A stretch of DNA of 64,000 nucleotides from Actinomyces oris. Lineage in GTDB: Bacteria > Actinomycetota > Actinomycetes > Actinomycetales > Actinomycetaceae. Each line of letters opens with the position of its first letter. Positions within the stretch are counted from its first letter, which is position 1. Location: the NCBI RefSeq assembly GCF_001937665.1, contig NZ_MSKL01000031.1, positions 52,122-116,121 on the forward strand, read 5' to 3'. Position numbers and translations under genes: made by a program. The notes beneath the pieces were generated by a model, which made no database searches, had not been told where the DNA came from, and saw only the letters and a list, made by a program, of their open reading frames with translations. Positions 17,953-25,691 of this stretch are shown piece by piece.

Positions 17953-19284
17953 TCAGTGGATCCGCTTGGCAAGGATGATTCCAGGTCCCAGTTGAGTGGG
18001 AGCGGTCGTGAGGACTCCATGGTCATGACTCACCTGTGTCTGTCCATCTCCCGGCCTCGACGATCTCCAGTCGAACTCCGCAGGCAGGCGGTCAAACGGG
18101 ACCGCGACATTCTCCAGGGCAAAGAGAACCGCATGGTCTCCGTGAGACATGAGTCGCGCACCCGGTAGTGAACAAGCCTGCTCCAGTAGCTCCGCAGAGG
18201 GGTGAGACAGTTCCGATCTCGCTGCTCGCATCCACGCGCCTAGTCCCCTCAGGCAGGCGCGTTGAGGATCAGGAATGGTTCCGTCGGCGTGCGGGCCGAC
18301 GTTGAGCAGGAGACGTCCTCCCCGTGAGACGACGTCGACCAGGTGTCGAGCTGCGGACGGGCCGGTGAGATACTGCTCATCGCCCTCCATCCGGTTGTAG
18401 CCGAAGGATAATCCGATGCCGCGACAGTTCTCCCACCGGTCCGCAGCCTCCGAGTCGCGCATTGCCTGATATTCGCTAGTCTCGTAATCGGAGTGGAACC
18501 CACCGAAGCGGTCATTGACGACGCCCTCCGGACACAATTTGTAGTAGTGCTCAAGCAGTGTTCCCAGTCCGTGGGCATCGAAATTCTTCGCGCAATCCGG
18601 CCATTCGATGTCGTTCCAGAAAATATCGGGGCGATACCTCTGAAACAGGTCAAGACAGTGATTGAAGATGTAGCGCCCGTACTCAGGGTCCACAGATCTG
18701 GCGAGCCGTTCAAGATCCTCTTCGCTCAGGATGACAGGAAAAGGTCTGTAATGCCAGTCCACTCCGCCCGAATAGTATGCGCCGAAACGTAATCCTGCCC
18801 GACGTGTTGCCCGTGAGATTTTTTCGACGAGGTCTTGTCGGGGGCCGCGTTGAACCGTGTTGCGACCATAGGTCTCGGGGGCCTCCCATAGGGTGATGCC
18901 GTCGTGGTGCTTGGTCGTTAGGACAACCAGTCCTGCTCCGGCTTCTTTGAACAGCGCTGCCCAGTCGTCAGGGTCGAATTTTTCAGCATGCCACATGTCC
19001 AGAAAACCGTCATACGGCAAGGAGCCGTAGGTCTCGTGGTGATACTGGGAGGCGCGGCTACCCGGAATTCGTATGGTATTGAAGTACCACTCTGCGTAGG
19101 AGTTATGAGTAAACCACGTCCTCTCATCGGGTTCGGTGCCGAGCTCTCCGTGAGGTTCTGCCCAACTTGGTACCGAATACACTCCCCAGTGAATGAAGAT
19201 CCCAAGGGGGGCGTGGTCCAGCCACTCAGGCTGATGGGTTCCCAGGCGATCTCGGTGCTGCGATACAGGTGGTCGATTCATCAC
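17953..19284 (-). CDS. alpha-L-fucosidase, glycoside hydrolase family 29, cytoplasmic
   Basis: GH29 enzymes release terminal alpha-L-fucose by a retaining mechanism. The 443-residue product has GIFIHWGVYSVPSW, VVLTTKHHDGITLW and RPDIFWNDIEWP, where D225 aligns with the WND nucleophile of known GH29 enzymes, plus LLLNVGPHADGTIP. There is no signal peptide, so it should act on fucosides brought in by the importer encoded just upstream in the same operon. GTG 19284 or ATG 19281 follows the permease stop directly. GC content is clearly lower than in the fucI operon. Confidence 0.88.
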   Translation of the reverse strand: MMNRPPVSQHRDRLGTHQPEWLDHAPLGIFIHWGVYSVPSWAEPHGELGTEPDERTWFTHNSYAEWYFNTIRIPGSRASQYHHETYGSLPYDGFLDMWHAEKFDPDDWAALFKEAGAGLVVLTTKHHDGITLWEAPETYGRNTVQRGPRQDLVEKISRATRRAGLRFGAYYSGGVDWHYRPFPVILSEEDLERLARSVDPEYGRYIFNHCLDLFQRYRPDIFWNDIEWPDCAKNFDAHGLGTLLEHYYKLCPEGVVNDRFGGFHSDYETSEYQAMRDSEAADRWENCRGIGLSFGYNRMEGDEQYLTGPSAARHLVDVVSRGGRLLLNVGPHADGTIPDPQRACLRGLGAWMRAARSELSHPSAELLEQACSLPGARLMSHGDHAVLFALENVAVPFDRLPAEFDWRSSRPGDGQTQVSHDHGVLTTAPTQLGPGIILAKRIH

Positions 19285-20121
19285 TCAGCGACCTCCAAAG
19301 GCGCCGAGAGTGACACCCTTCTCCAGCTGACTCTGCAAGAAGGCGACGATGAAAAAGGAAGGGATGACCGACATGGACACGGCGGCCATCATGGGTCCCC
19401 AGTCCGTACCTCTCTCTCCTGAGAACATCTGAAGTCCCAGCGAGATTGTGGCCAGGTCCGCATCATTGACGACGATCAGAGGCCACAGGAATGTTGACCA
19501 ATAATCGATGAAGGAGAAGACGCCAACGACGAGTATCGGAGCCTTGAGCAGTGGGATGAGGATGTGCCAGAGGATCTTGAGGTCGCCGGCCCCATCGATT
19601 CTGGCCGCCTCCTCGAACTCAAGGGGCAGGCTCAGGATGAACTGTCGGATGAGGAACGCCCCGAAGGCTCCGAAGGCAAAGGGAAGAATGAGGGCCGTGT
19701 AGCTGTTGACCAGTCCGAGGTACTGGAATCCGATATATAGAGGGATGACAAGCACCTCCTGGGGAAGCACCAGAGTTCCCAGAAACAACATGAACAAGTG
19801 GTCTCGGAATCGGAATCGAAGTCTGGCGAAGGCGTAGGGGCTCAGCAGTGAGACTGCCATGGTCAGGGCTGCTCCGCAGGTCGAGACAAGAATAGAGTTC
19901 AAGATGATGCGCCCCAGAGGAATCTGCTGAGTCGCCTCGGTGTAGTTGTCCCATGCAAGACGGGTGCCTGTGAGTGAGGCTCCTGAGGAAAACACCTCAG
20001 ATGTCGGCTTGAGGGAAGAAGCCAGCATCCAGGCGAATGGGAAGAGGAATGCTATCGCTATCAGTGTGAGTAGCGAGTAGGAGAGAAATTTGCCAATTTT
20101 GGATCGATGTTCAAGAGTCAT
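19285..20121 (-). CDS. sugar ABC transporter permease, MalG type
   Basis: The 278-residue inner-membrane protein has six predicted segments and the permease EAA loop EFEEAARIDGAGDLKILWHI, which contacts the ATPase. The N-terminal LLTLIAIAFLFPFAWMLASS and the end LEKGVTLGAFGGR are typical of carbohydrate (CUT1) MalG-type subunits. It overlaps the partner permease by 11 bases and abuts the fucosidase gene, implying uptake of fucosylated saccharides. Low GC, as in its neighbours. Confidence 0.85.
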   Translation of the reverse strand: MTLEHRSKIGKFLSYSLLTLIAIAFLFPFAWMLASSLKPTSEVFSSGASLTGTRLAWDNYTEATQQIPLGRIILNSILVSTCGAALTMAVSLLSPYAFARLRFRFRDHLFMLFLGTLVLPQEVLVIPLYIGFQYLGLVNSYTALILPFAFGAFGAFLIRQFILSLPLEFEEAARIDGAGDLKILWHILIPLLKAPILVVGVFSFIDYWSTFLWPLIVVNDADLATISLGLQMFSGERGTDWGPMMAAVSMSVIPSFFIVAFLQSQLEKGVTLGAFGGR

Positions 20122-21031
20122 AGTTCACCCACCTCTTCTGCTGGCTGAATTGAAGGGCCGTCAGCAGCATAACGATGACGAATAGTATCCAGGCCAGGGC
20201 GGAGGCGTAGCCCAGCTTGTCGAAGGAGAAGCCGTTGCGGTACAGTGCGAGCACAATGGTGTTTGTCGACTCACCTGGTCCTCCTTTTGTGAGAAAGAAT
20301 GGTTGTGCGAACACCTTGAATGCTCCGATGACGGTCATGACGGTGCAGAAGAAGAAAGTCGGAGACAGGATGGGGAAGACGACCTGGAAGAATCGTCTGA
20401 ATCCAGTTGCGCCGTCGAGCTCGCTGGCCTCCAGTATGGACGGGTTGATGCCGTTGAGACCGGCAGTAAGGACCACGATGTTGTAGCCAAGACCCTGCCA
20501 TAAGCTCATGATGACGAGCGACCCCATGGCAAGGCTGGGGTTGTTCAGCCAGGGCAGCGAGGGGAGCCCTATGCTGTTGAGGGCAGAGTTCACCACCCCT
20601 TCGTCATTGAGGAGGAGGCGCCAGATCAACGCATTCCCTGCCATTGGGGTGACGACGGGGATGAAGAAGATGATTCGCAGCACTCGAGAGAACCTGTTGG
20701 GGAGGTGCTGCAGCCAGTATGAGATACCAGTGGAGATGATGAGGTTGGCACCTGTGTACAGAAGGGCGAACACCACGGTGTTCTTAAGGATGGTGTAGAA
20801 CGCTGGGTCCTCCCCGGAAATCATTCGTCGATAGTTGTCAAGGCCGACGAACTCTGATGTTCCCAGAAGCGACCATGAAAACAACGAGATGATCAGTGAC
20901 GCGATCAGGGGGATGATGATAAAAACCAGAAACCCTGTCATGCCGGGTGTCAGGTAAGCGATGATGCGTAGTGTGTCTCGGGGAGCTCGGTGGCGCCTTC
21001 GACTCTCAGCGGTGGTTGCGGCTCCCATCAT
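20111..21031 (-). CDS. sugar ABC transporter permease, MalF type
   Basis: This 306-residue membrane protein is the second CUT1 permease. Its EAA loop is EASELDGATGFRRFFQVVFP and the start has LTPGMTGFLVFIIIPLIASL. It is the middle gene between the binding protein and the MalG-type permease, overlapping both. No ATP-binding subunit is encoded anywhere nearby, so the pair probably uses a shared MsiK/MsmK-type ATPase from another locus. Confidence 0.85.
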   Translation of the reverse strand: MMGAATTAESRRRHRAPRDTLRIIAYLTPGMTGFLVFIIIPLIASLIISLFSWSLLGTSEFVGLDNYRRMISGEDPAFYTILKNTVVFALLYTGANLIISTGISYWLQHLPNRFSRVLRIIFFIPVVTPMAGNALIWRLLLNDEGVVNSALNSIGLPSLPWLNNPSLAMGSLVIMSLWQGLGYNIVVLTAGLNGINPSILEASELDGATGFRRFFQVVFPILSPTFFFCTVMTVIGAFKVFAQPFFLTKGGPGESTNTIVLALYRNGFSFDKLGYASALAWILFVIVMLLTALQFSQQKRWVNYDS

Positions 21032-22278
21032 CCTGCACTCTCTTGCAGGTCCTTGAGGATGTCTGCCGCGGTACGTGAGCCCCGGTAGCCTTCTGGGCAG
21101 TACTGGGTGAAGGACGTCACGATCTGATTCCAGTTTGCTGGGGTTACCAGAGCGGTCCCGTGATCCAGGAGGAATTTGATGGCTTCAACATTTCCGGTCG
21201 GTTTACCTTCTGCCCATCCGTCGATTTGGGAGCCGATGGATGGTACCGTCCCGCGGGTGCGTGCCACCTTGCCGATGACCTCAGGGCTGACCAGCTTCAT
21301 GATGTTTTTAAACGCGGCATCCTTGTCCGGACAGTTTTTGCCGATTCCGAAGCCCGATCCCTGAATGACTCCGATGGCCTGTCCGGAGTCACTGGGGATG
21401 ACGCACACACCCAGGTTGTCGTTGAGCTGCTCGGCGAAGGTCGCGTACATCCACGGGCCGTCAATGATGGCGGCAGCCTGACCAGAGGTGAATGCGCTTT
21501 GTGCGACCTCGTCGCCGTCTGAAGCGGAAGGAGCCTTGGCGTAGCCGTTGACTGCGGCAAGGTCAAACGCCTTCTGCACGGATGAGACGAAGGCGCTAGA
21601 GGTCAACGAAAGATTTCCCTTGTCGTCGAGGGCAGTGGCGCCATTGGCGTATGCGAATGCTCCAGGAGCGTTGTCCATAAGATTTGGTTTGATGGCCATG
21701 CCGACCTTCCCACCAGTAGTCAGGGCCTTCATGTCCGACAGGAACTGTGCGTAGGTGTACTTGGTTGTCGGCTCCTTCAACCCCGCTGCCTTGAAGGATT
21801 GCCGGTTGTAGAACATGACGCAGGGCTCTGCGTCGTACGGCAGTGCGTAGATTTTTCCGTCCACCGTCATGCCTTCAATCATGGCCTTGTTGAAGACTGA
21901 CGTGTCGACCCCGTGCTTCTTGATGAGATCGTTCAGCGGTTCCATGATGCCGACGAGCTCCTTGGTTCGGGCTGCCTGTGTGGTCAGGATCCCTGGAGCA
22001 TCAGCTGCCGTCATTCGGGTTTTGGCCTTGGTGTAGTAGTCGTTGTAACTGGGACCTGAGAAGTCGAGCTTGAAGCTGGAGTCAGTTTCTTTGACTGCGT
22101 CGACGAAGGCCTGCCACTGGGCGCGGTCCGACTCGCTGGACACCCACGTGAACATCTGGGTCGGGGCGTTATTGTTCTTGCTCTTCCCTGACGAGCATGC
22201 TGACAGCAGTGCTGCTGCCGTCCCACTCAAGAGCGATGCCGAGATGAAGGTGCGGCGGGGAAATGAAGGTGGGGTCAT
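21028..22278 (-). CDS. sugar ABC transporter substrate-binding lipoprotein
   Basis: The 416-residue product begins with PRRTFISASLLSGTAAALLS and a lipobox LSAC, so C28 is probably lipidated and the protein anchored outside the membrane; the twin arginine could mean Tat export. DGKIYALPYDAEPCVMFYNR and INDGPWMYATF-like IIDGPWMYATF are typical of CUT1 carbohydrate-binding proteins. It is the first gene of the importer-fucosidase operon, behind a consensus promoter. A fucosylated glycan ligand is inferred from the adjacent GH29 gene. Confidence 0.85.
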   Translation of the reverse strand: MTPPSFPRRTFISASLLSGTAAALLSACSSGKSKNNNAPTQMFTWVSSESDRAQWQAFVDAVKETDSSFKLDFSGPSYNDYYTKAKTRMTAADAPGILTTQAARTKELVGIMEPLNDLIKKHGVDTSVFNKAMIEGMTVDGKIYALPYDAEPCVMFYNRQSFKAAGLKEPTTKYTYAQFLSDMKALTTGGKVGMAIKPNLMDNAPGAFAYANGATALDDKGNLSLTSSAFVSSVQKAFDLAAVNGYAKAPSASDGDEVAQSAFTSGQAAAIIDGPWMYATFAEQLNDNLGVCVIPSDSGQAIGVIQGSGFGIGKNCPDKDAAFKNIMKLVSPEVIGKVARTRGTVPSIGSQIDGWAEGKPTGNVEAIKFLLDHGTALVTPANWNQIVTSFTQYCPEGYRGSRTAADILKDLQESAG

Positions 22279-22357
22279 GGTCTTCTCTCTTCAGTGAGTG
22301 CGTAGGGGTGCCTCGTTGCAGCCGCTGGGGTCCGACGGCGATGTCGGAAGCAGCGGA

Positions 22358-22371
22358 TGATGGCGGTAACA
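22358..22371. promoter_or_regulatory. LacI-type operator O3 (importer operon)
   Basis: TGATGGCGGTAACA fits TG-N4-CG-N4-CA, matches O1 at 10 of 14 positions and overlaps the 3' part of the -10 box and the predicted transcription start. Confidence 0.5.
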
Positions 22372-22397
22372 TTAACTTGGTCACAAAAGGGTGTCAA
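22369..22397 (-). promoter_or_regulatory. promoter of the importer-fucosidase operon
   Basis: On the minus strand TTGACA (22392-22397), a 17-base spacer and TAATGT (22369-22374) make a near-consensus promoter about 90 bases before the binding-protein start. A 7-bp inverted repeat (GTCACAA/TTGTGAC) brackets the -35. Confidence 0.65.
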
Positions 22398-22665
22398 CCG
22401 TTGTGACTTGCTGAATGCCCTGAAATGAAGCGAAATAGTGGGTGTGTCGAGGTGTCGGGAGGTGCGGGTCGCGGAGGAGTGGTCTGTGGGTTGAGGAGGA
22501 TTGAGTGAGCGCTGACATGTAGGTTGCCGTTGCCCTTTGCTGGAGACTGCTGCTGGTTGGGGCGTGCACTGGGTGGGGGCAGTGTCGGGTGCTCGGGGGA
22601 CGACAGTCGTCCTCCAGGTGGGGCGGTCGTCGAGAACCGCTCACCCGGAGAGGTGGTCGCGGGTG

Positions 22666-23664
22666 CTAGGCCTTGGTCGTTGATGCCCTGACGACGAGCT
22701 GAGGCTTCAGGCAGATGCTGTGGGCAGGGGCGCCCTCGACGAGCTCGTCGGACAGCCTCAGTGAGGCCTGCCCCAGGGCGTCGAAGTCCTGAATCACGCT
22801 CGACAGCGACGGGGTCGCCCAACGCGCCAGGGGAATGTCGTCGAAGCCGACGACGGCGACGTCGTCGGGTATCCTCACGCCGGCGGCGAGAAGCTCGTGG
22901 CACAGCCCCAGGGCGATGTCATCGTTGGCGGCGAAGACGGCGTCGGGCAGGCCGCTATCGAGCAGACGTCTGGCGACCTTGGCCCCTGCTTCTCCTGTCC
23001 AGGCGTCCGTGCCCACCCAGCGGCCGGGAACTCCGGCCTGCGCGCAGACCGACTCGTAGGCGGCTAGGCGCTCCGAGGCATCCTGCCAGGAGAGGTCTCC
23101 GGTGACATGCAGCAGGCGGCTGCGTCCCTGAGCCAGAAGGTGCTCCGTTGCCAGCCTGGCTCCCAGGGCCTGGTCGATGGAGACGGTGGACAGCTCGGAG
23201 AACTCGTGCTGACCCGAGATGATGGCCACGACCGGACCGCGGTCGCGTTGAGACGAGAGGACGGCCAGGACGTCGGCGCGTTGGGCGAGGACCACGACGG
23301 TCGTGACGCGGTGGCCGTGCAGGTGGGCGAGTGCCTCCTTGACCGACTCCGGCGCGTGGCCGTCAGCGGTGGCCAGGACGAATGTGTCCCCCCGCTCGCG
23401 CACCGCCCTGGCGATCGCGGAGAAGATGGAGGCCATCCCGTGCGACAGTCCGGCGGTCAGCAGAATTCCCACGCCCCCGGAGGAGCCCGAGGCCAATGAG
23501 CGGGCGGCGAGGTTCGGCTCGTAACCCAGTGCCTGGACGGCCGCCAGAACCTTCTGACGCGTCTCGGGACGAACCGACGGGTGGTTGTTGAGCACGCGGG
23601 AGACGGTCTGAGCCGAGACTCCGACTGCCTCGGCCACGTCACTAAGGGTCACGCGTGTGGACAC
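22666..23664 (-). CDS. LacI-family transcriptional regulator, probable fucose-island regulator
   Basis: The 332-residue protein has the LacI helix-turn-helix TLSDVAEAVGVSAQTVSRVL with the hinge, followed by a periplasmic-binding-like effector domain (VAVVGFDDIPLARWATPSLS near the C-terminus). Three matching TG-N4-CG-N4-CA sites occur at the fucI/fucA and importer promoters, so it probably represses both and is released by fucose or a fucose metabolite. GTG 23664 has a leaderless -10 box six bases upstream. It is divergent from coaD. Confidence 0.85.
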   Translation of the reverse strand: MSTRVTLSDVAEAVGVSAQTVSRVLNNHPSVRPETRQKVLAAVQALGYEPNLAARSLASGSSGGVGILLTAGLSHGMASIFSAIARAVRERGDTFVLATADGHAPESVKEALAHLHGHRVTTVVVLAQRADVLAVLSSQRDRGPVVAIISGQHEFSELSTVSIDQALGARLATEHLLAQGRSRLLHVTGDLSWQDASERLAAYESVCAQAGVPGRWVGTDAWTGEAGAKVARRLLDSGLPDAVFAANDDIALGLCHELLAAGVRIPDDVAVVGFDDIPLARWATPSLSSVIQDFDALGQASLRLSDELVEGAPAHSICLKPQLVVRASTTKA

Positions 23665-23676
23665 AAGGGAAATATA
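23665..23676 (-). promoter_or_regulatory. leaderless -10 box of the lacI-type gene
   Basis: On the minus strand TATATT (23671-23676) is followed by six bases and GTG 23664. Confidence 0.55.
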
Positions 23677-23785
23677 CCAGCGCCACCACAGGGATCCGGG
23701 ACGCCAGGCGCACAGCGGGGCGCTGCGACGGCCTGCTGCCGCCGGAGGTGCGGCGCGCGTCCCGCACAGCGGCAGGCCCAGCCAG

Positions 23786-23797
23786 TAGCGTGACCGT
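23786..23797 (+). promoter_or_regulatory. leaderless -10 box of coaD
   Basis: TAGCGT at 23786-23791, six bases, then ATG 23798. The hexamer is identical to that of ddl. Confidence 0.55.
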
Positions 23798-24385
23798 ATG
23801 AGCCTGGCCGTTTACCCCGGAAGCTTCGATCCCCTCACCCTGGGGCACGTCGACATCGCCGTCCGCGCGACCACGCTCTTCGACGTCGTCGTCATCGGGA
23901 TCGCCCACAACGCCGCCAAGGCCGGGCGCCACCTGCTCGACGTCCACGAACGCCTCCGCCTGACCAAGGAGGCCACCTCCCACCTGCCCGGCATCGAGGT
24001 GGACATCGTTCCCGGGCTCCTGGCCGACTACTGCAGCCGGCGCGGCGCGAACGCCATCATCAAGGGCCTGCGCAACGGCAGTGACCTGGACGCCGAATTG
24101 CCCATGGCGCTGCTCAACCGCGACCTGGGGGCGCCCGAGACGGTCTTCCTGCCGGCTTCTGCCGTACACGCGCACATCTCCTCCTCCCTCGTCAAGGACG
24201 TCGCCGGCTACGGCCGGGACGTCTCCGCCCTCGTCCCGCCCGCCGTCGCCCGCGCCCTGGAGGCCCGGCTGACCGAGGCCCCCAGGTCAGCGGCCCGCGA
24301 CGGCGTCGACCCAGGACTCGTCCCACCCGGGACCCCGCCAAGCCGCTTCGTCGGCGCCGACCACACTCGAGAGGACCTACCGTGA
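23798..24385 (+). CDS. coaD: pantetheine-phosphate adenylyltransferase
   Basis: CoaD makes dephospho-CoA from 4'-phosphopantetheine and ATP. YPGSFDPLTLGH is the nucleotidyltransferase (T/H)xGH signature, and GLRNGSDLDAELPMALLNR and ISSSLVKDVA are family blocks. The catalytic core fills about 160 residues; the remaining 35 form a variable tail. Its stop overlaps the sepIVA start (GTGA). The leaderless -10 box fixes the start. Confidence 0.93.
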   Translation: MSLAVYPGSFDPLTLGHVDIAVRATTLFDVVVIGIAHNAAKAGRHLLDVHERLRLTKEATSHLPGIEVDIVPGLLADYCSRRGANAIIKGLRNGSDLDAELPMALLNRDLGAPETVFLPASAVHAHISSSLVKDVAGYGRDVSALVPPAVARALEARLTEAPRSAARDGVDPGLVPPGTPPSRFVGADHTREDLP

Positions 24386-24933
24386 CGACCAGCCGCGATG
24401 CCGGAGACGACCTGCTGCGCATCCTCGATGAGCTCGACGACCTCATCACTCATGCCCGCTCCATGCCGATGAGCGCCTCCGCAATCGTCAACCGGGAGGC
24501 CGCACAGCACCTCATCGATCGGGCTCGTGACGCGGTCCCGACCGCCGTCCGCCGCGCTGAGAAGATCGTCGCCGATGCCGATGCCGTCCTGGCTGAGGGA
24601 CGGGCCGAGTCCGAACGGCTCGTCCAGTACGCCCAGGAGGAGTCCGAGCGCCTCGTGGCGGGGGAGAACATCGTGCGCATGGCCAACGACCGGGCCGACA
24701 GCATCGTGGCCGCAGCGGAGGACAAGGCCGCCTCGCTGCGTCACGGGGCCGATGAGTACTCCGACCGGGCCCTGGCCTCCCTGGAGGCCGAGGTCGCCAA
24801 GGTCGCCGAGCAGATCCGCGCCGGTCGGGAGGTCCTGGCCGGTCGTCTGGGAGACGGCGCGGGCCAATCGGTGGAGATCCAGGAGCCCGTCCGCCGCCGC
24901 TCGGCCTGGTCCGTGGACCCCTCCGCCCACTGA
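24382..24933 (+). CDS. sepIVA: SepIVA-like septum/coiled-coil protein
   Basis: The 183-residue product is rich in Ala, Glu, Arg and Asp with long coiled-coil helices (for example RRAEKIVADADAVLAEGRAE and LASLEAEVAKVAEQIRAGRE) and begins LLRILDELDDLITHARSMPM. This DivIVA-type layout and the gene order sepIVA-DUF177-rnc-mutM equal the mycobacterial Rv2927c-Rv2926c-Rv2925c-Rv2924c order, where the first gene is SepIVA, a septum-associated regulator of growth. Cytoplasmic; function is inferred from synteny and architecture. Confidence 0.75.
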   Translation: MTTSRDAGDDLLRILDELDDLITHARSMPMSASAIVNREAAQHLIDRARDAVPTAVRRAEKIVADADAVLAEGRAESERLVQYAQEESERLVAGENIVRMANDRADSIVAAAEDKAASLRHGADEYSDRALASLEAEVAKVAEQIRAGREVLAGRLGDGAGQSVEIQEPVRRRSAWSVDPSAH

Positions 24934-25012
24934 ACCATTGGCGTCGCAGCCCCACCGGGTACGCTCACGCCAGACACCTCGTCCATCACCTCGCCCACCA
25001 GTCACCCAGCAC

Positions 25013-25040
25013 CGTGGACATCACGTGGACATCACGTGAT
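25013..25040. repeat. short tandem repeat and palindrome before the DUF177 gene
   Basis: CGTGGACATCA occurs twice in tandem (25013-25034) and runs into the 10-bp palindrome ATCACGTGAT (25031-25040), in the leader of the DUF177 gene. A -10-like TACGCT lies upstream near 24959. Confidence 0.5.
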
Positions 25041-25100
25041 ACCGCTCGGGCCCTCGGTCATCGCTGGATGCGGCGCGGTCAACCCGCTGTGGAGGAACCC

Positions 25101-25691
25101 ATGTCAGGACTCGTCGTCGATATCGTCGACCTGCCCCGAGCCGCCGGCTCGGTCAAGAACCTGCAGATCCGTACCCCCGCCCCCGCCGACCTGGGGACCG
25201 AGGTCATCGGTGTGCCCGAGGGAAGCGACCTCGCCCTCGACGTCACCCTGACCTCCATGGACGACGGCGTCCTGGCACACGCCGACGCCGACCTGCACGT
25301 CCACGGCGAGTGCGTACGCTGCCTGCGCGACCTCGACGAGGACCGCAGCGTGAGGATCGACGAGCTCTATCTCTTCCCGGAGGTCATCCAGGCCCAGCGG
25401 GCCGAAGGCGATGAAGAGGCCGAGGACCTCCTGGCCGTGGGGGAGACCACCCTGGATCTCGAACCGGCGCTGCGCGACGCCCTGGTGCCCACGCTGCCCT
25501 TCCAGCCCCTGTGCCGTCCCGACTGCCCCGGGCTGTGCCCCGACTGCGGGAAGCGGCTCGAGGACCTGCCCGCCGACCACCACCATGAGGTCCTCGATCC
25601 GCGTTGGTCGGCGCTGGCCGGCCTACTGGATGCCGGGACCGGGCAGGAGAGCGACCCGGACGCACCCACGAGTGGGCAGGAGCGGGCCTGA
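25101..25691 (+). CDS. DUF177 (YceD-type) protein
   Basis: The 196-residue protein has the DUF177 pattern: ECVRCLRDL in the middle, an acidic linker, then LCRPDCPGLCPDCGKRL, giving CxxC and paired CxxxC/CxxC clusters that probably bind zinc. The family is linked with large-subunit rRNA and ribosome assembly genes. ATG 25101 follows GGAGG; earlier in-frame starts add unlike sequence. Its stop overlaps rnc (TGATG). The rpmF gene that often follows in other bacteria is absent. Confidence 0.82.
   Translation: MSGLVVDIVDLPRAAGSVKNLQIRTPAPADLGTEVIGVPEGSDLALDVTLTSMDDGVLAHADADLHVHGECVRCLRDLDEDRSVRIDELYLFPEVIQAQRAEGDEEAEDLLAVGETTLDLEPALRDALVPTLPFQPLCRPDCPGLCPDCGKRLEDLPADHHHEVLDPRWSALAGLLDAGTGQESDPDAPTSGQERA

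Larger units (their letters stand above)
22279..22665. other. regulatory region between lacI-type gene and importer operon
   Basis: No gene was found in these 387 bases. They hold the importer promoter, operator O3, an inverted repeat GTCACAA-N14-TTGTGAC (22380-22407) and, nearer the regulator gene, the 15-bp odd palindrome GGACGACAGTCGTCC (22598-22612), which may help end lacI transcription. Confidence 0.55.

Noticed and set aside
22380..22407. GTCACAA-N14-TTGTGAC as a CRP-type site
   Set aside because: The arms are in the reverse order of TGTGA-N6-TCACA and the spacer is too long; kept only as an unassigned inverted repeat.
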